Virus record (IMG/VR): IMGVR_UViG_3300022851_001807
Location: 1-24,701 of that record
Length of the DNA stretch: 24,701 bases
Source of the DNA: a virus
Strand: one strand, 5' to 3'
Made by a program: the position numbers and the translations under genes. The notes under the pieces were generated by a model. That model was not told the origin of the DNA. It saw only the letters and a program-made list of their open reading frames with translations, and searched no databases. Positions 1 to 4,873 of the stretch are shown here, piece after piece. Each line of letters opens with the position of its first letter. Position 1 is the stretch's first letter.

Positions 1-3
1 TTT

Positions 4-210
4 ATGAAATTAGCAACTAGTGGAATATGTAAAGCTATAGAAAGAGCTTTTATTAAAGCTAAAAAGAAGAACTGGGATTGTATCTACATGCTCGTAGATG
101 TTCATGAAACAATTGTTAAGCCCAACTCAATAGCACTCAACTTTATTGTTCATACCATTTGTATCATTGCAAACATTGACATGATGATTGATAAGAAGGC
201 GATATCATGA
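4..210 (+). CDS. Short protein resembling the N-terminus of a phage HAD-like phosphatase
   Basis: A 68-residue protein. Residues 14-41 (an ERAFIKAKKKNWD run, then IYMLVDVHETIVKPN) look like the start of phage HAD-like hydrolases. In those proteins a 'KAKKKGWDKIY' helix precedes a hydrophobic strand and the catalytic DxDxT-type motif, here D-V-H-E-T. After residue 41 the resemblance stops and a short hydrophobic tail (about residues 42-61) follows. The rest of a HAD domain (the later Thr/Ser, Lys and acidic motifs) is absent, so phosphatase activity is unlikely. It may be a truncated remnant or a domain with another role. The gene begins three bases into the window, so its start could lie further upstream. 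Its stop overlaps the next start as ATGA. The HAD resemblance is judged by eye. Confidence 0.5.
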   Translation: MKLATSGICKAIERAFIKAKKKNWDCIYMLVDVHETIVKPNSIALNFIVHTICIIANIDMMIDKKAIS

Positions 211-392
211 ACGGTAGAGTCATATTTCATATCATGATGGGTATTGGCGTACCCGCCATATTAGTGGCAAATGTATTTATTCTAGATGATTTGGGTGCAG
301 CAATGATGTTTATCATTGCACTTTTCACCCTTGTCCTCAATAGCACTTTTGTTATAACCTCATGGGACAATAAGAGTGGCGAGAAGTTCTAA
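207..392 (+). CDS. Small two-helix membrane protein, unknown function
   Basis: A 61-residue hydrophobic protein with two probable membrane helices, at about residues 5-25 and 30-52, separated by a short acidic turn (LDD). The tail is polar (DNKSGEKF). The start overlaps the previous stop as ATGA. An AAGG ribosome binding site lies 7 nt upstream, which supports this start. The family is not recognised. Its size and topology would fit a holin-like or other small phage membrane protein, but no lysis gene is nearby, so no role is assigned. A tRNA gene follows within 10 nt of the stop. Confidence 0.6.
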   Translation: MNGRVIFHIMMGIGVPAILVANVFILDDLGAAMMFIIALFTLVLNSTFVITSWDNKSGEKF

Positions 393-400
393 GGAGACAC

Positions 401-472
401 ATCCTCATAGTTCAATGGATAGAACAATCGCCTCCTAAGCGATCAATACAGGTTCAAGTCCTGTTGGGGATA
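401..472 (+). tRNA. tRNA-Arg (anticodon CCT)
   Basis: A complete cloverleaf can be drawn. The acceptor stem is ATCCTCA with TGGGGAT (one G-T pair). The D stem is GTTC/GAAC. The anticodon stem is ATCGC/GCGAT with loop CTCCTAA, giving anticodon CCT at 434-436. The T stem is ACAGG/CCTGT with loop TTCAAGT. The discriminator base is A. The 3' CCA is not encoded; ACA follows instead. The tRNA reads AGG, and AGA/AGG are common arginine codons in this window. The missing CCA means that a tRNA nucleotidyltransferase and 3' trailer removal would be needed; see the RNase Z-like gene downstream. Confidence 0.95.
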
Positions 473-485
473 CAAAATAGAATCG

Positions 486-514
486 TTGACATCTAGCATC
501 AATCATGATACATT
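486..514 (+). promoter_or_regulatory. Sigma70-like promoter with extended -10
   Basis: A perfect TTGACA -35 box (486-491) is followed by a 17-nt spacer and a TACATT -10 box (509-514), with TGA directly before the -10 box (extended -10). Transcription would start near 521, giving a leader of about 10 nt that contains the AAGGAG ribosome binding site of the zinc-finger gene. Confidence 0.7.
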
Positions 515-530
515 ATGATTAAGGAGTAAT

Positions 531-734
531 ATGAGTCATCAAATTTGCGTTTCTTGTGGTGGGACGACTATAGGGCCAGTTACTAGGTCTCAATCATTTC
601 CCTATGGAGCATCTAAAACTTTATTGGAAGTCAAGGTTGAAGTATTTGAATGTAAAGTTTGCGATCTTATGTTTACAAATTCAGAAGCAGAAACGATTCG
701 AGACGAAGCAGTGAGAAAGCACTTAGGTAAATAA
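531..734 (+). CDS. YgiT/MqsA-type zinc-finger protein
   Basis: A 67-residue protein with two CxxC knuckles, Cys6-Cys9 and Cys41-Cys44, separated by a beta-rich stretch (TLLEVKVEVFECKVC). A short helix with Glu/Ala follows. This is the layout of the zinc-binding N-terminal domain of MqsA and of stand-alone YgiT-type zinc-finger proteins. The helix-turn-helix domain of the MqsA antitoxin is missing, so this is only the zinc module, and no partner toxin is seen next to it. A textbook AAGGAG site sits upstream of the ATG, and a sigma70-like promoter ends 16 nt before the start. The next gene starts 2 nt after the stop, so the two are probably co-transcribed. DNA or protein binding is possible but not shown. 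Confidence 0.75.
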   Translation: MSHQICVSCGGTTIGPVTRSQSFPYGASKTLLEVKVEVFECKVCDLMFTNSEAETIRDEAVRKHLGK

Positions 735-735
735 T

Positions 736-1584
736 ATGGAAACATTAAAATTATCAGGACTAACTCTTGAGGGGTTTGCACAAGGTGGAATCAGAACATC
801 GTTTGGCTGCCCTGAAATTGGAGCAATGTTCGATGCAGGAACTGTTATACCGACATGTCTAAGGTACGATCATGTATTCGTTACTCACGGACACCCCGAT
901 CACATCGGAGCAATAACGAACATTGTAGCTAGAAGAAGTTTGCAAAAACTTCCTCCAATAAACATATACGTCCCAAAATCCATATCGGAAGACTTGAAAA
1001 GTATCTTTCATCTTTGGTGGAAGATTAATGGAGGTCATGGTCCGCCATTTCCAGCTAATGTTTTGGGTAAAAAGGTGGGTGATAGCATCACATTAAAACA
1101 GGGATTGACAGTACATGGCGTCGAGACGTTTCACAGAATAGATTCTATGGGATGGTCTGTAGATCGAACAACTAACAAATTAAAGAAAGAATTTCTTGGC
1201 CTTAAAGGTGCTGACATTGGAGCATTGAAGAAAAAGGGTGTTGAAGTAACGGATCCAAAGACTGAGACATTACTAACAGTTCCTGGTGATACTAAAATTG
1301 AGTTTTTATTATCTGAAGAAAGAGCAAGAAAAGCGAGAACACTTGTTCATGAAGTAACGATCTGGTCAGATGACGATTCTACTATCGATAGATGTAGAAG
1401 ATACGGACATACTCATTACAAGGAAATGATTTCTCATTGTGAAAAATTTGAAGGAGACAACCTAATTCTTTGCCATAGATCTATGAAATATTCCAGAAAT
1501 TTTATTGAAAAACGACTGAAGAAAGACTTTCCAGCCTCTATGAGAGATAGAATCCAGATTTTCGATGGTGGAGATCGAGGATAA
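736..1584 (+). CDS. Ribonuclease Z-like metallo-beta-lactamase nuclease
   Basis: A 282-residue protein whose motifs appear in RNase Z order. HGHPDH (residues 51-56) is the metal-binding HxHxDH. HR with a downstream S-x-G-W lies at 133-140, GDT at 184-186, HE at 205-206, GHTHY at 224-228 and CHRSMKY at 246-252 (normally HFSxRY). RNase Z removes the 3' trailer of tRNA precursors, leaving an end ready for CCA addition. Its length fits the short bacterial form (about 300 residues). The usual final His-Phe-Ser is Cys-His-Arg-Ser, shifted but still with a histidine. The gene lies between two tRNA-Arg genes that lack an encoded CCA, which gives it an obvious substrate. Activity on those tRNAs is inference. 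A general MBL-fold nuclease role is the alternative. Confidence 0.85.
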   Translation: METLKLSGLTLEGFAQGGIRTSFGCPEIGAMFDAGTVIPTCLRYDHVFVTHGHPDHIGAITNIVARRSLQKLPPINIYVPKSISEDLKSIFHLWWKINGGHGPPFPANVLGKKVGDSITLKQGLTVHGVETFHRIDSMGWSVDRTTNKLKKEFLGLKGADIGALKKKGVEVTDPKTETLLTVPGDTKIEFLLSEERARKARTLVHEVTIWSDDDSTIDRCRRYGHTHYKEMISHCEKFEGDNLILCHRSMKYSRNFIEKRLKKDFPASMRDRIQIFDGGDRG

Positions 1585-1596
1585 GTAATGCCATTC

Positions 1597-1602
1597 TATA
1601 TT
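1597..1602 (+). promoter_or_regulatory. -10 box (TATATT) 6 nt before a start codon
   Basis: TATATT matches the -10 consensus at five of six positions and ends exactly 6 nt before the ATG at 1609, so transcription would start at the start codon. No good -35 box is visible. The same bases lie in the loop of a small ATGCC...GGCAT inverted repeat (about 1588-1610). Confidence 0.35.
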
Positions 1603-1608
1603 TAAGGC

Positions 1609-2034
1609 ATGGGACAGTTTGACTTGATTAATCAAAAGCTTGATCAGTTTGGTGAAAAATTAAAAGAATGCAGTGATGACGTAAAGAATGTTAGTAATTC
1701 CTTGCAACATCCAGATAAGGGCATTTATGCAAGGATTCGACAAACTGAGAGTCAAACGAATAGACTTGAAGAGTGGATGGCAGAGCACGAAGTAAGAGAT
1801 GGTGAGCTTAGAACTAACGTTGAGAACCTAACCAAGTCTATGAAGCCACTAACAGATGATTATATTATCAGAATGAGCAATAAAAAGTGGTCAGATAAAA
1901 TAGTTTGGACTGTCATTGCTATAATATTAGGGTTGATGATTCCTATAGTTTGGGTTACATTTACAGGAAATTCGGTCAAGTCAGTTATTCCTACATCTAT
2001 TCCTACATTGTCGTCACCTGTAAAAAACAAATAG
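1609..2034 (+). CDS. Coiled-coil protein with one C-terminal membrane helix
   Basis: A 141-residue protein. Residues 1-85 are polar and helical, with heptad-like spacing (LINQKLDQFGEKL, RLEEWMAEHEVRDGEL). One strong membrane helix lies at about residues 98-118 (IVWTVIAIILGLMIPIVWVTF), followed by a Ser/Pro-rich tail with a repeated IPTSIPT. The general shape recalls XhlA-like and other small phage coiled-coil membrane proteins, but no specific family is recognised. A cytoplasmic coiled coil anchored in the inner membrane is the simplest reading. There is no standard ribosome binding site: AAGG ends only 1 nt before the ATG. The -10-like box just upstream suggests a leaderless start. Confidence 0.7.
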   Translation: MGQFDLINQKLDQFGEKLKECSDDVKNVSNSLQHPDKGIYARIRQTESQTNRLEEWMAEHEVRDGELRTNVENLTKSMKPLTDDYIIRMSNKKWSDKIVWTVIAIILGLMIPIVWVTFTGNSVKSVIPTSIPTLSSPVKNK

Positions 2035-2053
2035 AATAACACATTCTTAACAC

Positions 2054-2123
2054 GTCTTTGCGCATTGGAGTGCAGAAAGATCTTCTAAATCTTATCTTGA
2101 GGGTTCGAATCCTTCCAAGGACA
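2054..2123 (+). tRNA. tRNA-Arg (anticodon TCT), with compact D arm
   Basis: The acceptor stem is GTCTTTG/CAAGGAC with one G-T pair. The anticodon stem is AAGAT/ATCTT with loop CTTCTAA, giving anticodon TCT at 2084-2086. The variable loop is 5 nt. The T stem is GAGGG/CCTTC with loop TTCGAAT, and the discriminator is A. No CCA is encoded. The D arm is unusual: a 3-bp GCA/TGC stem with a 6-nt loop (TTGGAG) that keeps the GG pair. There is one linker base before the stem instead of two, and three bases after it instead of one. The gene decodes AGA (and AGG by wobble). The odd D arm lowers certainty about function, not about identity. Confidence 0.8.
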
Positions 2124-2150
2124 CAAAAAAATAAAATAAGTCAAAAAGTT

Positions 2151-2159
2151 TGATACTAT
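2151..2159 (+). promoter_or_regulatory. Extended -10 element before the methyltransferase start
   Basis: TGATACTAT is an extended -10 (TGa plus TACTAT, four of six consensus bases). It ends 5 nt before the ATG at 2165, so the transcript would begin at or within a base or two of the start codon. No Shine-Dalgarno sequence precedes that ATG, which fits a leaderless start. No clear -35 is seen. Confidence 0.4.
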
Positions 2160-2164
2160 TGCTT

Positions 2165-2755
2165 ATGCCATATCATGTTTACACGCCTTGGATAAGAGAA
2201 AATGTTTTTGCAAAAAACCCAAACCCTAGTATTTTAGAAATTGGTGTTGATGTTGGGCAAACTCTTTTGCCAATAATGAATTACTTTAGCGTAACTAGAG
2301 GTCCATATAAATATGTTGGACTGGATATTCGAAGAGATGAAAATCTTTGTGCCATTCTAGGTCAATGCCTAATGCTCAAAGATCAAAATATATCTTATTT
2401 GAAAGAGAATTCTTTATCTTGGCTTCCTAAGTGCGAAGATAAGTTCGATCTAATCTTAATTGATGGAGATCACAATTATCATACCGTTTTTGAAGAGCTG
2501 AAACATATTGACAATCTTTTAGCTCCAGGTGGACATGTTATTTGTGATGACTATGAAGGAAGATGGTCAGAAAGAGACTTGTACTATTCAACAAGAGACA
2601 CTCATAACGATCTAGAGTTGGGAACAGAGTTTAAAGACACACAAAAAAAGGGTGTCAAAAATGCTATTGATGATTTCTTAGAAGAGAATAGCGACAAATG
2701 GATCATGGCAAGACCGATTCGGTCAGAAGCTGTCGTCTTGACAAGATATGATTGA
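2165..2755 (+). CDS. Class I SAM-dependent methyltransferase (Methyltransf_24-like)
   Basis: A 196-residue Rossmann-fold methyltransferase. Motif I is LEIGVDVGQT (about residues 25-34), with the acidic end of strand 2 in VGLDIR (about 53-58). The post-I/IV region is DLILIDGDHNYH (about 96-107), and LLAPGGHVICDDYE (about 121-134) is motif V/VI. The DGDH motif and the following PGG/DDY pattern are typical of the Methyltransf_24 group, often found with glycan genes and in phages. The substrate is unknown. An in-frame TTG five codons upstream is possible, but it overlaps the proposed -10 element, and the ATG start gives the normal N-terminus (MPYHVYTPWIRE). The -35 box of the next promoter overlaps the stop codon. 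Confidence 0.8.
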   Translation: MPYHVYTPWIRENVFAKNPNPSILEIGVDVGQTLLPIMNYFSVTRGPYKYVGLDIRRDENLCAILGQCLMLKDQNISYLKENSLSWLPKCEDKFDLILIDGDHNYHTVFEELKHIDNLLAPGGHVICDDYEGRWSERDLYYSTRDTHNDLELGTEFKDTQKKGVKNAIDDFLEENSDKWIMARPIRSEAVVLTRYD

Positions 2756-2780
2756 CATCGAGCCCTGAATGTGCTAGAGT
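2752..2780 (+). promoter_or_regulatory. Sigma70-like promoter for the ligase operon
   Basis: A perfect TTGACA (2752-2757) overlaps the preceding stop codon. It is followed by a 17-nt spacer and TAGAGT (2775-2780), with TGC in front of it (extended -10). Transcription would start near 2787, leaving a leader of about 80 nt that contains a 10-bp hairpin before the ligase ATG. Confidence 0.7.
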
Positions 2781-2817
2781 AACAACAAGCTACTACTAGA
2801 CCAGGATAGTTAGCCCA

Positions 2818-2854
2818 GGGGAATGCATGATATATTAACATTAGTGCATTCCCC
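2818..2854 (+). promoter_or_regulatory. 10-bp perfect hairpin in the ligase mRNA leader
   Basis: GGGGAATGCA (2818-2827) and its exact reverse complement TGCATTCCCC (2845-2854) enclose a 17-nt A/T-rich loop. The stem ends 13 nt before the ligase ATG at 2868. No U-run follows, so it is not an intrinsic terminator. It may control ligase translation or mRNA stability, or shield the spurious ATG at 2823, which lies inside the left arm. Confidence 0.6.
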
Positions 2855-2867
2855 GACTAAATTCACC

Positions 2868-4115
2868 ATGCAATTACACGAGATTTTTCAAGAAGTAAAT
2901 TCAACCTCAAAAAGAAGTGAGAAAGAAGAGATTCTAAAAAAGAATGATTCTCCGCTTATTCGACTAGCTCTTGATTATACCTATAATCCATATAGGCAAT
3001 ACCATTTGGCTAAGGTCCCGAAAATTAAAAAGTTCCTTCCAGATAGTGAGTCAGTAGACGATCAAGTCTGGGAGGGGTTCTTTCTTGTTCTAGACAGACT
3101 TGAGGAGCGAGAGGTTACTGGTAATGCTGCCATCAAAGAGGTTGTCTCTTTTTTAGAAACGGTTGATAAGGACCGAGCTGAATGGATGCTAAGGGTACTA
3201 AAGAAGCATCTAAATATTGGTATGACCGCCAATACGGCAAACAAAGTCTATGGTGACATGATTCCAACCTTTAAGGTTCAGCTTGCGAAGGTTTTTGAAG
3301 AAAAAAGAGTTTCTAAAGAATCCTTGGTCGCAACTGAACCAAAGCTTGATGGTGTTCGATGCATTGCTGTTTCCAAAAATGGGGTTACGACTCTTTATTC
3401 TAGAAACGGCAAAAGCATATCTGACAACTATCGAGACACAATCATTAGAGATATTGGAAATTTGACTATCTCTGGTAGAATTCCAAAGGAAATTGTTTTT
3501 GATGGAGAGCTGATGGGTTCAGACTTTACCCAAACCGTCTCTCAATTTAGAAAGAAAACTGGCGCGGATACTTCCGATCATTTTTACCACATTTTTGATT
3601 GGATGCCGTATGAAGACTGGATCAGTCAAAAATCAACACTAACTTGTCAAGAGACAAGAGAACGCCTAGAAGACATGTCTTTAGAATCCCAGAGTAGATT
3701 TCTTAGAGTGGTAAAAAGAGATATTGTATCTCCAGACAAAGTAAAGACCATGCACGACATTTATGTCTCACAAGGTTATGAAGGGGTAATGATTAAGACA
3801 CTTCATACCAAGTATAAGTTTGGAAGAGGATTCAATGTCACTAAGTTGAAAGCATTTTTCGATGCAGATCTAGAGGTTGTTAGATTCGAAGAAGGTGACG
3901 GAAAGTATTCTGGATCGTTGGGTGCAATCGTTGTAAAGAATAAGGGCGTATTAGTAAACGTTGGTTCTGGGTTTAGCGATGAGGAACGTAAAATGATTTG
4001 GGATGACCGTAGCAATTTTAGAGGAATGATTGCTGAAGTTCGATATCAAGAAGAGACACCTGACGGCTCTCTTAGATTTCCAACCTTTCGTGGTTGGAGA
4101 TCAGATAAGAAATGA
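2868..4115 (+). CDS. ATP-dependent DNA ligase (T4 gp30 type)
   Basis: A 415-residue nucleotidyltransferase-fold ligase that seals nicks using ATP. Motif I is EPKLDGVR with the AMP-accepting lysine at residue 159. SRNGK follows, then DGEL (212-215, motif III), EGVMIK (305-310, motif IV) and a TKLK motif V, ending in an OB-fold region with a basic RGW tail. An in-frame ATG 15 codons upstream (2823) lies inside a leader hairpin. The start chosen here puts the catalytic lysine at position 159, the same number as in T4 ligase, and begins with the T4-like MxLxEIF. The protein is somewhat shorter than T4 ligase (487). The next gene starts inside the stop as ATGA. It presumably acts in phage DNA replication and repair. 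Confidence 0.95.
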   Translation: MQLHEIFQEVNSTSKRSEKEEILKKNDSPLIRLALDYTYNPYRQYHLAKVPKIKKFLPDSESVDDQVWEGFFLVLDRLEEREVTGNAAIKEVVSFLETVDKDRAEWMLRVLKKHLNIGMTANTANKVYGDMIPTFKVQLAKVFEEKRVSKESLVATEPKLDGVRCIAVSKNGVTTLYSRNGKSISDNYRDTIIRDIGNLTISGRIPKEIVFDGELMGSDFTQTVSQFRKKTGADTSDHFYHIFDWMPYEDWISQKSTLTCQETRERLEDMSLESQSRFLRVVKRDIVSPDKVKTMHDIYVSQGYEGVMIKTLHTKYKFGRGFNVTKLKAFFDADLEVVRFEEGDGKYSGSLGAIVVKNKGVLVNVGSGFSDEERKMIWDDRSNFRGMIAEVRYQEETPDGSLRFPTFRGWRSDKK

Positions 4116-4294
4116 TAAAAAACTTCTTCAAGAACCTTTCTTTCAAGTGTAGTCGGCATGGGAGATGTTTCGAGCATTCTGAAGAGATAGAGTCATATGG
4201 TGAATTGCCTGATGATTATTACTATCCCGCGCCACACGTCGAAATAGTAATACCATCCAACCTTTTTAGAGATACAGATAAAGATGAGGTATAA
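4112..4294 (+). CDS. Small protein of unknown function
   Basis: A 60-residue protein with a basic, aromatic N-terminus (KNFFKNLSFK), a possible metal-binding cluster (Cys13, His16, Cys19, His22) and an acidic Tyr-rich middle (ELPDDYYYPAPH). No family is recognised. The ATGA overlap with the ligase stop, and an 11-nt overlap with the next tiny gene, argue that it is a real, translationally coupled member of the ligase operon. Codon use (A/T-rich, AGA for Arg) is like its neighbours. Confidence 0.5.
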   Translation: MIKNFFKNLSFKCSRHGRCFEHSEEIESYGELPDDYYYPAPHVEIVIPSNLFRDTDKDEV

Positions 4295-4463
4295 AATAGA
4301 TGTATTTCCATATAAGAAGAAAAACGACAAAATCGTTGAGTGGAATTCTGTAATTTCAAGAATAGATGACGATGGAAACAAGGTCTTTTTAAAATTGACA
4401 AAACCCGTCTCTTCTAAAGAACTTTCATTTATGAACGCAGAAAATATTATTAGGAAAATATGA
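4284..4463 (+). CDS. Tiny protein of unknown function (59 residues)
   Basis: A 59-residue reading frame beginning MRYKIDVFPYKKK and ending AENIIRKI. The centre (EWNSVISRIDDDGNKVFLKL) looks like a small beta-strand protein. No family is recognised. Its start lies 11 nt inside the previous gene. Its TGA overlaps the next ATG as ATGA, exactly the coupling used by the genes on both sides. Without it there would be a 165-nt gap in an otherwise gapless operon. It is short enough to be missed by common length cutoffs. Confidence 0.6.
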   Translation: MRYKIDVFPYKKKNDKIVEWNSVISRIDDDGNKVFLKLTKPVSSKELSFMNAENIIRKI

Positions 4464-4771
4464 CACAAAGAACACTATATGACATTAGGGATACATTGGA
4501 GGAACTTTGTTCAGATGAAGATCCAATCTATCATAACGATAGAGAGACTACAATAAACATTTTAGTTAATAGTAGAAATTTTTTCATTAATGATCCAATT
4601 GGTTACACTTCTGAAGATGGTTTCGTTGATCAAGGTACTCTTGATGGAATGATTAGAGATCGAGTCAGCCTTCTTAGTTCTCGTGGATATAATCTTGACC
4701 ATATAGACGTAAACAATAGTTATGACGATATTGTTAAGAATATCGTTGTCCCCCGTCATACAAGCGTATGA
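4460..4771 (+). CDS. Small acidic protein of unknown function
   Basis: A 103-residue acidic, hydrophilic protein without membrane segments or cysteine clusters. It contains one cysteine and many Asp/Asn residues (for example DVNNSYDDIVKNIVV near the end). No family is recognised. It is coupled to the preceding tiny gene by ATGA and is the last gene of the ligase operon; about 100 nt without a gene follows. It could be a phage-specific regulator or inhibitor, but nothing in the sequence decides this. Confidence 0.55.
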   Translation: MTQRTLYDIRDTLEELCSDEDPIYHNDRETTINILVNSRNFFINDPIGYTSEDGFVDQGTLDGMIRDRVSLLSSRGYNLDHIDVNNSYDDIVKNIVVPRHTSV

Positions 4772-4858
4772 AGATCAACTCAGCCTATTTCTGGTTTTAT
4801 ATATTTCCTCTTTATTTCATGTTTAGGACCTATGACATTGTTGTAAAGATTAAAAATG

Positions 4859-4867
4859 TGATAAAAT
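4859..4867 (+). promoter_or_regulatory. Extended -10 (TGATAAAAT) for the chaperonin-like gene
   Basis: TGA plus TAAAAT (five of six -10 bases) ends exactly 6 nt before the ATG at 4874. A weak TTGTTG -35 lies 18 nt upstream of the hexamer (4838-4843). There is no Shine-Dalgarno sequence before the ATG, so a leaderless transcript is likely. The rest of the 4772-4873 gap shows no gene or RNA that I can recognise. Confidence 0.5.
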
Positions 4868-4873
4868 CTAAAT

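Noticed and set aside
176-204. TTGACA at 176 as a promoter
   Set aside because: No -10-like hexamer lies at 16-18 nt; the match falls in coding sequence and the following gene has a good ribosome site and ATGA coupling.
1981-2010. Direct repeat ATTCCTACAT
   Set aside because: It only encodes the repeated IPTSIPT in the protein tail; two short copies do not make a repeat element.
2150-2164. TTG start for the methyltransferase
   Set aside because: The ATG at 2165 gives the natural N-terminus, and the TTG overlaps an extended -10 element.
2823-2867. Upstream ATG start for the DNA ligase
   Set aside because: It lies in the left arm of a perfect hairpin, adds 15 residues without family support, and shifts the catalytic lysine away from the T4 position 159.
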